Notes: generated by a model not told the origin, from the letters alone. A stretch of DNA of 64,000 bases from Flavihumibacter stibioxidans (GCF_014332695.1 NZ_MBUA01000012.1:801858-865857), one strand, 5' to 3'. Counted from the first letter of the stretch, positions 50,715 through 59,738 are shown. Translations and numbers: made by a program.

Positions 50715-53700
50715 TTAGAATGTGATATTAATGTTCACACCATAACGCTTGGTGGTCGGACTCTGAAGGGCGGAACTCCTTTCGCTGCCTGCATACTGGT
50801 CTATATCCACATCCTTATATTTTGAGAAATAAATGAGGTTGCGGCCTACAAAAGAAATGCTTGCCTGGCGGATAAAGGAATTACCCAAAACAGACTGGGG
50901 AACAGAATATCCAACTACCACTTCCCTAAGCTTGCCAAAAGTCTTTTCGATAAGGTTGGCCTCATTGGTAGCATAGAAGAAACTGATATAATCCTGCAGG
51001 TAGGTCTTGGAGGCATTGGGGGCGAAAGACAATTCTTTGTAATTGGTTACCTTACCATCCACATCGTATTTAATGGCTGCTCCATTATTGATAACAACGC
51101 CCTCTCCGACCCATGATTTAACCCCCAGGTAATCCTGGTAGCGGGCTTCACCCATTTCACCAAGAACCGTATTAATATGGCGGCCACCGCGATAGGTCTG
51201 CTGCTGTACGTAGTTGATCATTTTACCACCTACACGACCATCAAACTGGAATCCAAGGCTGAATCCTTTGTAACGGAATGTGTTGTTGATGGACCAAACC
51301 CAGTCCGGATTGGCATTTCCGAGGTATTGTGAAACAGGAGCCCGCAGCGGACGACCACCGGCATCATTGATCAACTGGCCATCAGGCGTGCGTACAAATG
51401 CATTACCATAGATCTTATCAACCCTGTCACCTACTTTATAGAAAGTGTTCAGCGCATTCACACCTTCATAAAAACTTGTATATTTTTCCCTGAAAGTGCT
51501 CCAGTTGGCCATCACATCCCAGGACAGGCCTTTCGCATTGCGAATGGGCGAACCTGTAAGGGTCAGTTCAAAACCGGTTTTCCTTGTGGTGATACCATTT
51601 ACTAACGCCTCTGTATAACCGGAGGTTTGTGAAATGGGCAGCCTGAAAATAGCCGGACCGTCATCAGCCACGAAATAGGTTGCATCCAGGCCAATCCTGT
51701 TGTTCAGCAAACGGAGATCCATACCCGCTTCTATCACTTCGGAGCTGGAAGGCTGAATATCCGGATTGTTCAGCACGTTCGAGAAATATGCGCCTGCCTT
51801 GTTATCATATACAAGAGGAGTTGTGTAAGATGCAGAGTTCTCATAGGTAGGGCCATCATACGATGAATAGTACTGCATTCCATAACCAAGCGGGTAACTT
51901 GCCTGGGGCGTCGCTCCGATGGAAGACATGGTCAGACCACCTTTCACATTGGCATAGGAACCACGGAATTTCAGGAAGGAAATAACTTCCGGCAGTTTTA
52001 CATAATCAGACACTACTGTACTGAGTGAGGCTGAGGGATAAAAATACAGGTTGTTACCTGCGGGGAGGGTGGACAGTTTATCATAACGCCCGGTCACAGA
52101 CAGGTTGGCATACTTGCTGAAACCAAGATCCACGTAACCATATCCGCTCAGCACGAGCATGTCGGCACTGTAGCTGGATGCTTTAATGGGATTACGTGAG
52201 TTGGAAAACGAATACAGTCCAGGTACGTTGAGGTAATCAGTAGTGGTGAAATTGGAATTATACTTGAAGGAACGCATGTTTCCCCCGAGTGAAGCCCTCA
52301 GGCTGATATCACCAATGATCCTGTTATTCTGGTAAGTAGCCAGGAAATCGGTGTTGTTTTCGAACAACTGGCGACGGTCTTCGCGGTAGTCGCCCTTGCC
52401 TTCCTCCCTTCCGTATGGATGGGCGCTGTAAGGCATTTTTTCGTTCCGCAGCATGTCATAGGTAGTAACCTGCGTACGAACCAGGAAGTCAATATTGCGG
52501 TTGAGTTTGTATGAAAGTTTCACGTTTCCGTTCACGTCATTTTTGTAGTGACCGCGCAGCCACTCATACGACATGAAATACGGGTTGTGGTAACGCTGGT
52601 ATTCGGCATGGATGGATTGTACTCCCTCCTTACCTGGCTGCCAGTAATTGCGCATATCATCCATGCTCCAGTCGGCACCATTCCATAAAATAATATTATA
52701 GATGATACTGTTGGGGCCGTAGGAAACATCCGGAATATTCGGGGTGGACTGGCGGTTGTAATTGATATATGATTCGAGACGGAGTTTATCATTGAAATTG
52801 TATCCGGCGGACATATTGAAGTTTACAATATTCAGCTTCGTATTGGGTACAATTCCCTTCTGGTAACTGTTGGAAACAGAAAAACGCAGATCGGCTTTTT
52901 CAGTCTTAGCAGAGACGGAAATGTTATTGGTTGACAATACACCCGCTTCCAGGAATCGGGTGAGGTTGTTTTTACCGCGGGCCAGCCAGGGAGTTCCCTG
53001 GCGCACACCTGTTACCGGATCAACGGGGGAATCATACTGGGGAATGAGCTGTCCTTCGAACTTTGGTCCCCAGATATCATAGTCGCCATCATTGGTACCG
53101 CCGCCTTTACCATCAAAGAAAGCATACTTGCCATGATCGCCGGGACCATATTCATCCTGCACTTTGGGGATGGCATTGAATCCTTTTTCGATCATGGTGC
53201 TGCTGTTGAACTCAATAGAAAAACCACGCTTGTCGCGGGAACCTCTTTTGGTAGTGATCATGATCGCACCATTCTGTCCGCGTGAACCATACAAAGCGGA
53301 AGCGGTTGCGCCTTTCAGCACGGTATAACTTTCTATATCATCCGGTGAAATATTCCAGGTATCAGAGTTGATGGGAACTCCATCTACCACATAAAGATTG
53401 ATACCCCTGCCGCGAAGCAATACATTGGGGTTGCCAAGCAGTTCGGGTGAAGCACCAACTGTAAGTCCGGCTACCTTACCCACCAGTCCGTTGATGGCAT
53501 TCGGTTCACGGGCCTTGATCAGGTCGTCGCCTTTCACTTCCTGTACCGCATAACCGATTTTCTTCTTTTCTTTTTTAACACCCAGGGCGGTTACAACCAC
53601 TTCATTCAGCGCGTTGGCCGCCTGTGAAACCATCACGACTATTTTCCCGTCAGCACCAACAGTAACCTCCTGGTCGCTGATGCCCACTCCGCTGATAACC

Positions 53701-53924
53701 AGTACATCACCTGGTTTTGCGGCAATCATGAACTTTCCTTCGGCACTGGTTGAAGTTCCTTTTTTAACTCCTTTGATGGTAACAGAAACACCCGGAATGG
53801 GCATCTGATCCTTTTCAGATAATACTTGTCCGGTAATTGGTTGCTGTGCCATTAACACAAGGGGCGAGAATAAAATAAGCAGTAGCCCCAGGCGTAATAC
53901 ACGCATGCACATAAGCTGTCTCAT
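50715..53924 (-). CDS. SusC-family TonB-dependent receptor
   Basis: This 1,069-residue receptor has a signal peptide (LRLGLLLILFSPLVLMAQQ), a carboxypeptidase-like beta domain (about 28-105), a TonB-box region near EVVVTALGVKKE, a plug with LYVVDGVPINS and ATASALYGSRGQNG, and a barrel to the terminal KRYGVNINITF. It lacks an STN domain, so control is not by an ECF/FecR pair. The XRE-cupin gene just upstream is the obvious regulator. It is first of six genes in the minus-strand operon. Confidence 0.95.
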   Translation of the reverse strand: MRQLMCMRVLRLGLLLILFSPLVLMAQQPITGQVLSEKDQMPIPGVSVTIKGVKKGTSTSAEGKFMIAAKPGDVLVISGVGISDQEVTVGADGKIVVMVSQAANALNEVVVTALGVKKEKKKIGYAVQEVKGDDLIKAREPNAINGLVGKVAGLTVGASPELLGNPNVLLRGRGINLYVVDGVPINSDTWNISPDDIESYTVLKGATASALYGSRGQNGAIMITTKRGSRDKRGFSIEFNSSTMIEKGFNAIPKVQDEYGPGDHGKYAFFDGKGGGTNDGDYDIWGPKFEGQLIPQYDSPVDPVTGVRQGTPWLARGKNNLTRFLEAGVLSTNNISVSAKTEKADLRFSVSNSYQKGIVPNTKLNIVNFNMSAGYNFNDKLRLESYINYNRQSTPNIPDVSYGPNSIIYNIILWNGADWSMDDMRNYWQPGKEGVQSIHAEYQRYHNPYFMSYEWLRGHYKNDVNGNVKLSYKLNRNIDFLVRTQVTTYDMLRNEKMPYSAHPYGREEGKGDYREDRRQLFENNTDFLATYQNNRIIGDISLRASLGGNMRSFKYNSNFTTTDYLNVPGLYSFSNSRNPIKASSYSADMLVLSGYGYVDLGFSKYANLSVTGRYDKLSTLPAGNNLYFYPSASLSTVVSDYVKLPEVISFLKFRGSYANVKGGLTMSSIGATPQASYPLGYGMQYYSSYDGPTYENSASYTTPLVYDNKAGAYFSNVLNNPDIQPSSSEVIEAGMDLRLLNNRIGLDATYFVADDGPAIFRLPISQTSGYTEALVNGITTRKTGFELTLTGSPIRNAKGLSWDVMANWSTFREKYTSFYEGVNALNTFYKVGDRVDKIYGNAFVRTPDGQLINDAGGRPLRAPVSQYLGNANPDWVWSINNTFRYKGFSLGFQFDGRVGGKMINYVQQQTYRGGRHINTVLGEMGEARYQDYLGVKSWVGEGVVINNGAAIKYDVDGKVTNYKELSFAPNASKTYLQDYISFFYATNEANLIEKTFGKLREVVVGYSVPQSVLGNSFIRQASISFVGRNLIYFSKYKDVDIDQYAGSERSSALQSPTTKRYGVNINITF

Positions 53925-53956
53925 ATGTTGTTTTGTTTGAGGAAATTTTGAGAATA

Positions 53957-53964
53957 CAAAACTA
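53957..53964 (-). promoter_or_regulatory. Putative -7 promoter element of the susC-phosphoesterase operon
   Basis: The minus strand reads TAGTTTTG, an exact TAnnTTTG match, 33-40 bases upstream of the susC ATG. The predicted leader is about 26 nt. Confidence 0.5.
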
Positions 53965-54053
53965 TCCGGGCAATGTGACGGGAATGTTAATACAGGTTTA
54001 ACAAAATGTGATGTTTATAACTATTAAACCAATGTTTACTTATACTATACATA

Positions 54054-54081
54054 TAAAAAAAGCAGGGCGATCAGGCCCTGC
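54054..54081 (-). terminator. Terminator of the XRE-cupin gene
   Basis: On the minus strand GCAGGGC, a 6-nt loop and GCCCTGC are followed by TTTTTTT. It separates the regulator transcript from the susC operon. Confidence 0.85.
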
Positions 54082-54108
54082 CATATTAATAAGGAGTGAA
54101 CCCTGTTT

Positions 54109-54678
54109 TCAAAACAGGTAAACAATCAGCAATAAAGCCTCTTCATGGCCGGCATTACGGATACGATGTGGCTGGCGGCCATCAAAAACCAGCGAGTCAC
54201 CCGCGGACATTTCAAATTTTTCCTTGTTGATCTGGTATTCAATTGTACCCCTGACAAGGTATTTTAATTCGAAAGCTTCGGTGGTAACCATTTTACGCCG
54301 GGCAGCGCCAGGTTTAATTTCCAGCAATGCCATATCAAACGCCGAGCTCTGGATGGCACGGGCAAATATGCGGTTATAGGAAAAGCCTTTTACCGGCTCC
54401 TTGCTGATCTTTTTTGTGTCGTCTTTCCTGATCAGCATGTATTTTTCATTCCGCAGTTTTTCCTGAAGTGATTCAAAAAAGCCGCGCATGTCCTCATCAA
54501 GTGAATACACGATGCTCAGCAATACCGGAAGGGATGGTACGGTGCGGTTATTTTCTATCTGTGATATTAAGCCCTTGGAGACTCCGGCCTTGCTGGCCAG
54601 CAATTCAAGTGTAATATTCTTTTCCTGCCTCTTTGCGCGAATGCGATCTCCTATCAGCAGTAAGATTTCTTCAGTCAT
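54109..54678 (-). CDS. XRE-type transcriptional regulator with C-terminal cupin domain
   Basis: This 189-residue protein has an N-terminal XRE helix-turn-helix (about 8-65: IRAKRQEKNITLELLASKAGVSKGLISQIENNRTVPSLPVLLSI) and a C-terminal cupin (about 110-185: GTIEYQINKEKFEMSAGDSLVFDGRQPHRIRNAG) likely to bind a small ligand. Such regulators usually control catabolic genes next to them. It ends about 185 bp before the susC start on the same strand, with its own terminator between. Confidence 0.92.
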   Translation of the reverse strand: MTEEILLLIGDRIRAKRQEKNITLELLASKAGVSKGLISQIENNRTVPSLPVLLSIVYSLDEDMRGFFESLQEKLRNEKYMLIRKDDTKKISKEPVKGFSYNRIFARAIQSSAFDMALLEIKPGAARRKMVTTEAFELKYLVRGTIEYQINKEKFEMSAGDSLVFDGRQPHRIRNAGHEEALLLIVYLF

Positions 54679-54713
54679 GAAACAATAATACGCAAGCTAT
54701 GACATCCGCAACA

Positions 54714-56882
54714 TTATATCTTTTTAATGTCGAAGGGTAATCTGCGTATGCGCTTACCCGTTGCAGCGTATATGGCATTGCAGAGCGCCGGTGCCAGCGG
54801 TGGCAATCCGGGTTCACCCACTCCTTTGATTTTATCACCGCCATCTGCCAGTATATGTGTTTCTACCGGCGGCATTTCATTGATCCTTATAATGGGGTTG
54901 TTATGGTAATTGGATTGAACCGTACGGCCTTTCTCAAAAGTGATTCCACCCTTTATGGCTGCGGAAATGGCCATCACCACTGCACCTTCTACCTGTCCGG
55001 CAACCGTATCCGGATTCACCACTGTGCCCAGATCAATCACACAAACCACCCGCTCGATCTTAATTCCCGTACCCTGCTTCGATACTTCCACCACCATACC
55101 GGCCAGTCCGGCGAAAAATTCCCACTGCGAAACGCCACGTCCCCAGCCCGCAGGAAGGGGTTTATCCCAGCCCGATACTTCTTTCAGTTTCAGCAGCAGT
55201 TTTTTGGTATCGCTTTCCTTCTTCAGCAATGACAGCCTGAAAGCCATTGGATCCATCTTTGCTTTTACTGCCATCTCATCAATAAAGCACTCATGCGAAA
55301 AAGATAATGTGGTGCTGGTAACTGCACGCCATGCTGCAACAGGTATGTGCAGATCTGCATGAACATAGAGATTCTTTACATTCGGAATCTCGTATTGCTG
55401 CTCGCTTACACCTTCCATCATGCCGCCATCTGTTTTGGTCTTGTCATAGTTCGCACTATTTGAGGCACTGATGGATGGGGATATCACTTTGTGCTGGAAG
55501 GCCAGTGCTTCACCGTTGGCGGCCAGTCCGGCTTTGAATGCCGAGAAAGTCATCGGGCGGAATGGGCCCTGCTGGGTATCATCTTCGCGGGTCCAGATCG
55601 CTTTCACCGGCTTGCCGGCCTTTTTCGATAACTGCACGGCTTCATGTACATAATCCGGGTACAGTCTGCGGCCGAAGCCTCCTCCGTTAAACATTACATT
55701 AACTGTGATGTCCTCTTCTTTCAACCCGTATTCCTTGCCGAAATTATTCTTTATGCTGAATGGCACCTGCGTGGAGGTCCAGATTTCCAGCTTGCCTTCG
55801 GGCTTCCAGTGAGCCACACAATTCATTGGCTCAATAGGTGAATGCGAAACCACGGGGGTTTCATAAAACGCTTCCAGTTTTACCGGAGCTTCGGCATAAG
55901 CCTTGTCGAAATCTCCCTGGCTGTGATCCAGCACGCCCTCGTTTTTGGCAAGATCGCGCAGGTGCTGCTCATAGTTCTTTGTATTGAAGGTTTCGTTGCC
56001 CTGAAAATCCCAGTTTACTTTCAGGGCCTTTCTTCCCTGCAGGGCAGCCCAGTAATTATCTGCTATAACAGCCACTCCTTCAAAACGGTATTTTCCAATG
56101 ATGCGTTCGCAGGTGATGACCTGCTGAACCCCTTTTACTTTTTTGGCTGCACTGTCATCAAAGCTCAACAGTTTACCGCCAAAAACCGGGCAACGTTCGA
56201 TGCTGGCATAGGCCATTCCCGGCACTTCTACATCCAGGCCGAAAACCGCACGGCCACTGCTTTTGAGCGGAACGTCAGGGCGCGGGGTGGACTTACCCAA
56301 CAACCTGAAGTCTTTTGGATCTTTGAGTTTCGGCTCTTTCGGCACTTCGAGTTTGGATGCGGCTTCAGCCAGTTCGCCGTAGGTCAGGGAGCGATTGCTG
56401 CCTGCATGAATAACTTTTCCGAGTTCTGCTTTACATTCTCCCACCGGCACACCCCAGGCCTGGCTCGCGGCCAGCACCAGCATCTCACGGGCAGCCGCAC
56501 CCGCTATGCGATATTTTTTATAACTGGTACGGATAGACGCACTTCCTCCTGCAAACTGATCGGCTCCCAGTTCCTTTTCGCCACCCGACTGTTTGATTGT
56601 CACCATATCGAGGGTCAGATCCAGTTCCTCGGCAAAGATTGATGGAATTGCCTGGAAGGTACCCTGCCCGATCTCTGGCTTGGTATTGAAGATGGTGATC
56701 CTGCCGGATTTTTCAATGATGATAAATGGTGTGACGCTGGATGATTCGCCCAGGAAACTCATATTGACAACGGTTTCCAGCGCTTTCCCTTCAACGCCGG
56801 ACAGGCCGATGATGAAACCTGCACTGGTCAGGCCAGAAAGGCGAAGGAAATGGCGGCGACTAAAGGATGTATTGGAAGACAT
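54714..56882 (-). CDS. Molybdopterin-dependent aldehyde/isoquinoline oxidoreductase large subunit
   Basis: This 722-residue xanthine-oxidase-family subunit has a Tat signal (FSRRHFLRLSGLTSAGF) and an isoquinoline 1-oxidoreductase beta-type architecture: KPEIGQGTFQAIPSIFAEEL, an FNGGGFGRRLYPDYVHEAV loop, and the catalytic Glu in GVGEPGLPPLAPAL. It acts in the periplasm with the 2Fe-2S subunit encoded just upstream (56930) and probably an external cytochrome. The substrate is unknown; N-heterocycles or aldehydes are typical. Confidence 0.92.
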   Translation of the reverse strand: MSSNTSFSRRHFLRLSGLTSAGFIIGLSGVEGKALETVVNMSFLGESSSVTPFIIIEKSGRITIFNTKPEIGQGTFQAIPSIFAEELDLTLDMVTIKQSGGEKELGADQFAGGSASIRTSYKKYRIAGAAAREMLVLAASQAWGVPVGECKAELGKVIHAGSNRSLTYGELAEAASKLEVPKEPKLKDPKDFRLLGKSTPRPDVPLKSSGRAVFGLDVEVPGMAYASIERCPVFGGKLLSFDDSAAKKVKGVQQVITCERIIGKYRFEGVAVIADNYWAALQGRKALKVNWDFQGNETFNTKNYEQHLRDLAKNEGVLDHSQGDFDKAYAEAPVKLEAFYETPVVSHSPIEPMNCVAHWKPEGKLEIWTSTQVPFSIKNNFGKEYGLKEEDITVNVMFNGGGFGRRLYPDYVHEAVQLSKKAGKPVKAIWTREDDTQQGPFRPMTFSAFKAGLAANGEALAFQHKVISPSISASNSANYDKTKTDGGMMEGVSEQQYEIPNVKNLYVHADLHIPVAAWRAVTSTTLSFSHECFIDEMAVKAKMDPMAFRLSLLKKESDTKKLLLKLKEVSGWDKPLPAGWGRGVSQWEFFAGLAGMVVEVSKQGTGIKIERVVCVIDLGTVVNPDTVAGQVEGAVVMAISAAIKGGITFEKGRTVQSNYHNNPIIRINEMPPVETHILADGGDKIKGVGEPGLPPLAPALCNAIYAATGKRIRRLPFDIKKI

Positions 56883-56890
56883 AACGTGAA

Positions 56891-56906
56891 GGTGAATGGT
56901 GAATGG
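56891..56906. repeat. GGTGAATG simple repeat between the oxidoreductase subunits
   Basis: GGTGAATG occurs twice in tandem in the 47-bp gap between the two subunit genes. The same motif recurs at 62991 and 63789 in the ara operon. Confidence 0.6.
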
Positions 56907-56929
56907 AGAGTTTGATTACCGGATCATCA

Positions 56930-57400
56930 CTAGGCCTTTGTTTTCATCAGTTCAGCGGCGCGGTGGATGGCTTTGCGGATGCGTGGGTAGGTACCACAGC
57001 GGCAAAGATGTCCCTGCATGGCGGCATCGATCTGGGCATCGGTAGGTTCTGGTGTCTTTTTCAGCAAGGCAACGGCCGACATGATCTGTCCGGACTGGCA
57101 ATAACCGCACTGCGGAACCTGGAGTTCTATCCAGGCCTGCTGTACAGGGTGTTCAATATTCTCGGACAGTCCCTCCACGGTAGAGATTTTTTTGCCGGCG
57201 GCGGCAGACACAGGGAAACTGCAGCTCCTGATCGGATTGCCATCCAGCAATACGGTACAGGCGCCGCATTGCGCGATACCGCAGCCGTACTTTGTGCCTT
57301 TTAGGCCTACGAAATCCCGGATGGCCCAGAGCAAAGGCATCTGTGGATCTACATCAATCTTATGTTGCTGGTTATTAACCGTAAGCGTTATGGCAGCCAT
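56930..57400 (-). CDS. (2Fe-2S) subunit of the molybdopterin oxidoreductase
   Basis: This 156-residue protein has two clusters: plant-type ferredoxin Cys in [18 protein letters not shown] plus the C further on, and the helical domain with [10 protein letters not shown] and [11 protein letters not shown]. This is the standard small-subunit layout. It lies upstream of the large subunit and is cotranscribed. It lacks a signal peptide and presumably is exported with the Tat-carrying partner. Confidence 0.95.
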   Translation of the reverse strand: MAAITLTVNNQQHKIDVDPQMPLLWAIRDFVGLKGTKYGCGIAQCGACTVLLDGNPIRSCSFPVSAAAGKKISTVEGLSENIEHPVQQAWIELQVPQCGYCQSGQIMSAVALLKKTPEPTDAQIDAAMQGHLCRCGTYPRIRKAIHRAAELMKTKA

Positions 57401-57467
57401 AGCAATAATTTATGACTACTAATTTAACGACTATTTCAATAGTCCCGGCTAAAACCTCGCCCTTCTC

Positions 57468-57494
57468 CACCCGTCGGGTGCCACCCGACGGGTG
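57468..57494. repeat. Family I palindromic repeat, canonical 27-bp copy
   Basis: CACCCGTCGGGTG, C, CACCCGACGGGTG. It sits in the divergent promoter region between the 2Fe-2S subunit and the cyclophilin gene, 31 bp before the cyclophilin ATG. Confidence 0.95.
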
Positions 57495-57525
57495 AATTCA
57501 GCAAAAAAGACTGAAATTTGAGATT

Positions 57526-58125
57526 ATGATACTGCGGCATCTATCTATCTCATTGATACTCATTGCAATTTTTTCGGGTTGCCAATCTCACCCGTCGGGT
57601 GGCACCCGACGGGTGGAAGTGGTGATCGAAACCATTGAAGGCGATATCATCGTGGAGCTTTATGGCGACAAAGCGCCCGAATCGGTTAAGGCATTCCTGG
57701 CAGTGGTTGACCAGGACCTGTATCAGCGCAGCTCGTTTTACCGTGTGATGAATACCGACAACCAGGCTTCCAATGCCCCGAAAGCGGAGTTCATCCAGGG
57801 CGGGCTCTGGAGCCGGATCAAAAAACGACCCACCCTGCCAATGGTGCCGCATGAAAGCACGGAACAAACCGGGCTCACTCACCAGGCAGGCACCATATCC
57901 TTCGCACGCGAGGCACCTGGAACTGCCAGTTCCGAATTCTTTATCTGCGTAGATGATCAGCCGGGACTGGATTTCGGCGGCCCTAACAATCCAGACGGAC
58001 AGGGTTATGCGGCTTTCGGTAAAGTGATCCGGGGTATGGATGTGGTGAGAAAAATTTACCGCAAACCGGAAAATGACCAGTACTTCGAGCCACCCATAAC
58101 CATTATCAATATCGAACGCAACTGA
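57526..58125 (+). CDS. Cyclophilin-type peptidyl-prolyl isomerase, lipoprotein with repeat-derived insert
   Basis: This 199-residue lipoprotein has signal and lipobox (LILIAIFSGC, Cys19). Codons 22-30, giving HPSGGTRRV, are exactly a 27-bp family I palindrome inserted in frame directly after the lipid-anchor Cys. The cyclophilin domain (about 31-198) has the core motifs EFIQGGLW, GTISFAREAPGTASSEFFICVDDQPGLDFGG and YAAFGKVIRGMDVV. The enzyme would assist proline isomerisation in periplasmic folding. The insert probably only lengthens the flexible linker and is tolerated. Confidence 0.93.
   Translation: MILRHLSISLILIAIFSGCQSHPSGGTRRVEVVIETIEGDIIVELYGDKAPESVKAFLAVVDQDLYQRSSFYRVMNTDNQASNAPKAEFIQGGLWSRIKKRPTLPMVPHESTEQTGLTHQAGTISFAREAPGTASSEFFICVDDQPGLDFGGPNNPDGQGYAAFGKVIRGMDVVRKIYRKPENDQYFEPPITIINIERN
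57589..57615. repeat. Family I palindromic repeat inside the cyclophilin gene
   Basis: CACCCGTCGGGTG, G, CACCCGACGGGTG. Its length is divisible by three and it carries no stop in this frame, so it adds nine residues without disrupting the protein. It is 95 bp from the copy at 57468. Confidence 0.95.
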
Positions 58126-58165
58126 TATCCCGGGCCTTAGTCAGCTTTATTTGTAAATTAACGGT

Positions 58166-58990
58166 ATGAACAGCCAGCAGGAACAGCGCAACTGGAAAAA
58201 GAAACTCTTTACCATCATCTTTGAAGCGGATACGCGCGCTGGAAAAAATTTTGATCTGGCACTCCTGGTTTTTATCCTCATCAGCCTGGCGCTTGTAATG
58301 TTGCAAAGCATTCCATCTGTGAATGACCGCTATGGGCCTTCCTTAAACAAGGTGGAATGGATCATTACCATTTTGTTTTCAATCGAATACCTCCTGCGGA
58401 TCATAGCGGTCAGGCGACCGGTGAAATATATCACCAGCTTCTATGGGATGGTGGACCTGCTGGCCATTTTACCCACCTATATCAGCCTGATTTTCCCGGC
58501 ATCCCATTTCCTGCTGGTGATCCGGGTATTGCGGCTCATGCGGATTTTCCGCATCCTGAAGCTGAGTCAGTTCGTGCGTGAAGGCAATGCCATTGTTCAG
58601 GCGATGAAAGCCAGTGCCCGCCGGATCGGCATCTTCCTGGCTTTTGTATTGCTGCTTAGTGTGGTTCTGGGTGCGTTGGTGTATGTAGTGGAAGGCAGGG
58701 TAAATGATAAGTTCAGCAGCATCCCGCAAAGTATTTACTGGGCAATTGTTACCATCACAACGGTAGGATATGGTGATATCTCGCCCATCACACCGGCAGG
58801 TAAAATAGTTGCCTCCCTCATTATGTTGCTGGGTTATGCGATTCTGGCTGTACCCACAGGTATCGTTACGGTAGAAATGTCAAAAACATTCAAAAAGGAA
58901 GACAAGCACTCACAGGCTTGTCCCAACTGCGCCGCCTATGGCCATGACCCCGATGCCAGGTTCTGTAAATACTGCGGTTCCGAATTGTAA
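58166..58990 (+). CDS. Voltage-gated-type K+ channel with C-terminal zinc ribbon
   Basis: This 274-residue membrane channel has six helices: an S4 segment with regularly spaced arginines (RVLRLMRIFRILKLSQFVREG), a pore helix and selectivity filter TVGYGD, and S6. After a cytoplasmic linker the C-terminus is a zinc-ribbon-like unit, CPNCAAYGHDPDARFCKYCGSEL, with two Cys-x2-Cys pairs. It starts 40 bp after the cyclophilin gene. Start choice is supported by the lack of upstream Met in frame with a good context. Confidence 0.93.
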   Translation: MNSQQEQRNWKKKLFTIIFEADTRAGKNFDLALLVFILISLALVMLQSIPSVNDRYGPSLNKVEWIITILFSIEYLLRIIAVRRPVKYITSFYGMVDLLAILPTYISLIFPASHFLLVIRVLRLMRIFRILKLSQFVREGNAIVQAMKASARRIGIFLAFVLLLSVVLGALVYVVEGRVNDKFSSIPQSIYWAIVTITTVGYGDISPITPAGKIVASLIMLLGYAILAVPTGIVTVEMSKTFKKEDKHSQACPNCAAYGHDPDARFCKYCGSEL

Positions 58991-59027
58991 CGCGTCTGAC
59001 GTACGTCAGACGCACGTCAGACGCGTT
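58989..59027. repeat. Family II palindromic repeat, three-unit copy
   Basis: AACGCGTCTGACGT (58989-59002), ACGTCAGACGC and ACGTCAGACGCGTT (59014-59027): outer 14-bp arms are exact reverse complements. It fills the gap between the convergent channel and araR genes. The GCGTCTGACG core is shared with the element at 37655-37716. Confidence 0.9.
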
Positions 59028-59030
59028 AGG

Positions 59031-59720
59031 TTAAATCAGCTTAATACCCTCGCTTTCGAGTTGTTTGTATTTTTTCTTGTCGAAGACATAATAGAAGGCG
59101 CCTTTCTTGGAGGACTCTTTCTCCTTTTCTTCCAGTCGCTGCAGGATGCCGAGGGACAATATCTTGCGGGTGAAATTGCGCTTGTCAAAACTGGTTTCAA
59201 AAATGGCCTCATATAATGCCTGCAGTTGCTGCAACGTAAACTTATTCGGCAGCAACTCAAAACCAATAGGGTGATTGGACACTTTCTGCTGCAGGCGCTC
59301 CTTGGCCAGTTTCACCATCTGCTTATGGTCGAATACCAGCGAAGGCAGTTTCCTCAGGTCGAACCATTTGGCATTATGTGACTCAAGTTTGTGACCATCC
59401 GATTCATCAATTTTAATCAGGGCAAAATAGGTTATAGAAACCACACGACCACCGGGATCACGCCCCACATCGCCAAAACAATGCAGCTGCTCCATGTAGA
59501 TTTTGTCCAACCCGGTTAGGTTCAACAGGATCCTGGCAGCCGCATCATCCACACTTTCTTCTTTTTTTGCAAAGCCTCCCATGAGTGACCATTTGCCGAT
59601 TTCCGGTTCGAGCCCACGCTTGATCAACAAGGCTTTCAAACCGGTACCATCGAATCCGAAAATGATACAATCCACTGCGAGCAGGAACCTGTCGTACTGT
59701 TTATATTCTATTCTTCCCAT
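59031..59720 (-). CDS. araR: AraR-like Nudix-fold transcriptional regulator of arabinose use
   Basis: This 229-residue protein has an N-terminal Nudix domain (about 10-145) and a C-terminal winged helix (about 155-225, including FTLQQLQALYEAIFETSFDKRNFTRKI). The Nudix box reads GFAKKEESVDDAAARILLNLTGL, with the catalytic Glu cluster lost, so it should sense a ligand rather than hydrolyse one, as in NrtR and Bacteroides AraR. It lies at the end of the ara operon, which supports L-arabinose as effector. Confidence 0.88.
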   Translation of the reverse strand: MGRIEYKQYDRFLLAVDCIIFGFDGTGLKALLIKRGLEPEIGKWSLMGGFAKKEESVDDAAARILLNLTGLDKIYMEQLHCFGDVGRDPGGRVVSITYFALIKIDESDGHKLESHNAKWFDLRKLPSLVFDHKQMVKLAKERLQQKVSNHPIGFELLPNKFTLQQLQALYEAIFETSFDKRNFTRKILSLGILQRLEEKEKESSKKGAFYYVFDKKKYKQLESEGIKLI

Positions 59721-59730
59721 AATTGAAGCG

Positions 59731-59738
59731 CAAAATTA
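59731..59738 (-). promoter_or_regulatory. Putative internal promoter of araR
   Basis: The minus strand reads TAATTTTG, an exact TAnnTTTG match overlapping the stop of the symporter gene and 11-18 bases before the araR ATG, giving a near-leaderless transcript. Confidence 0.5.
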
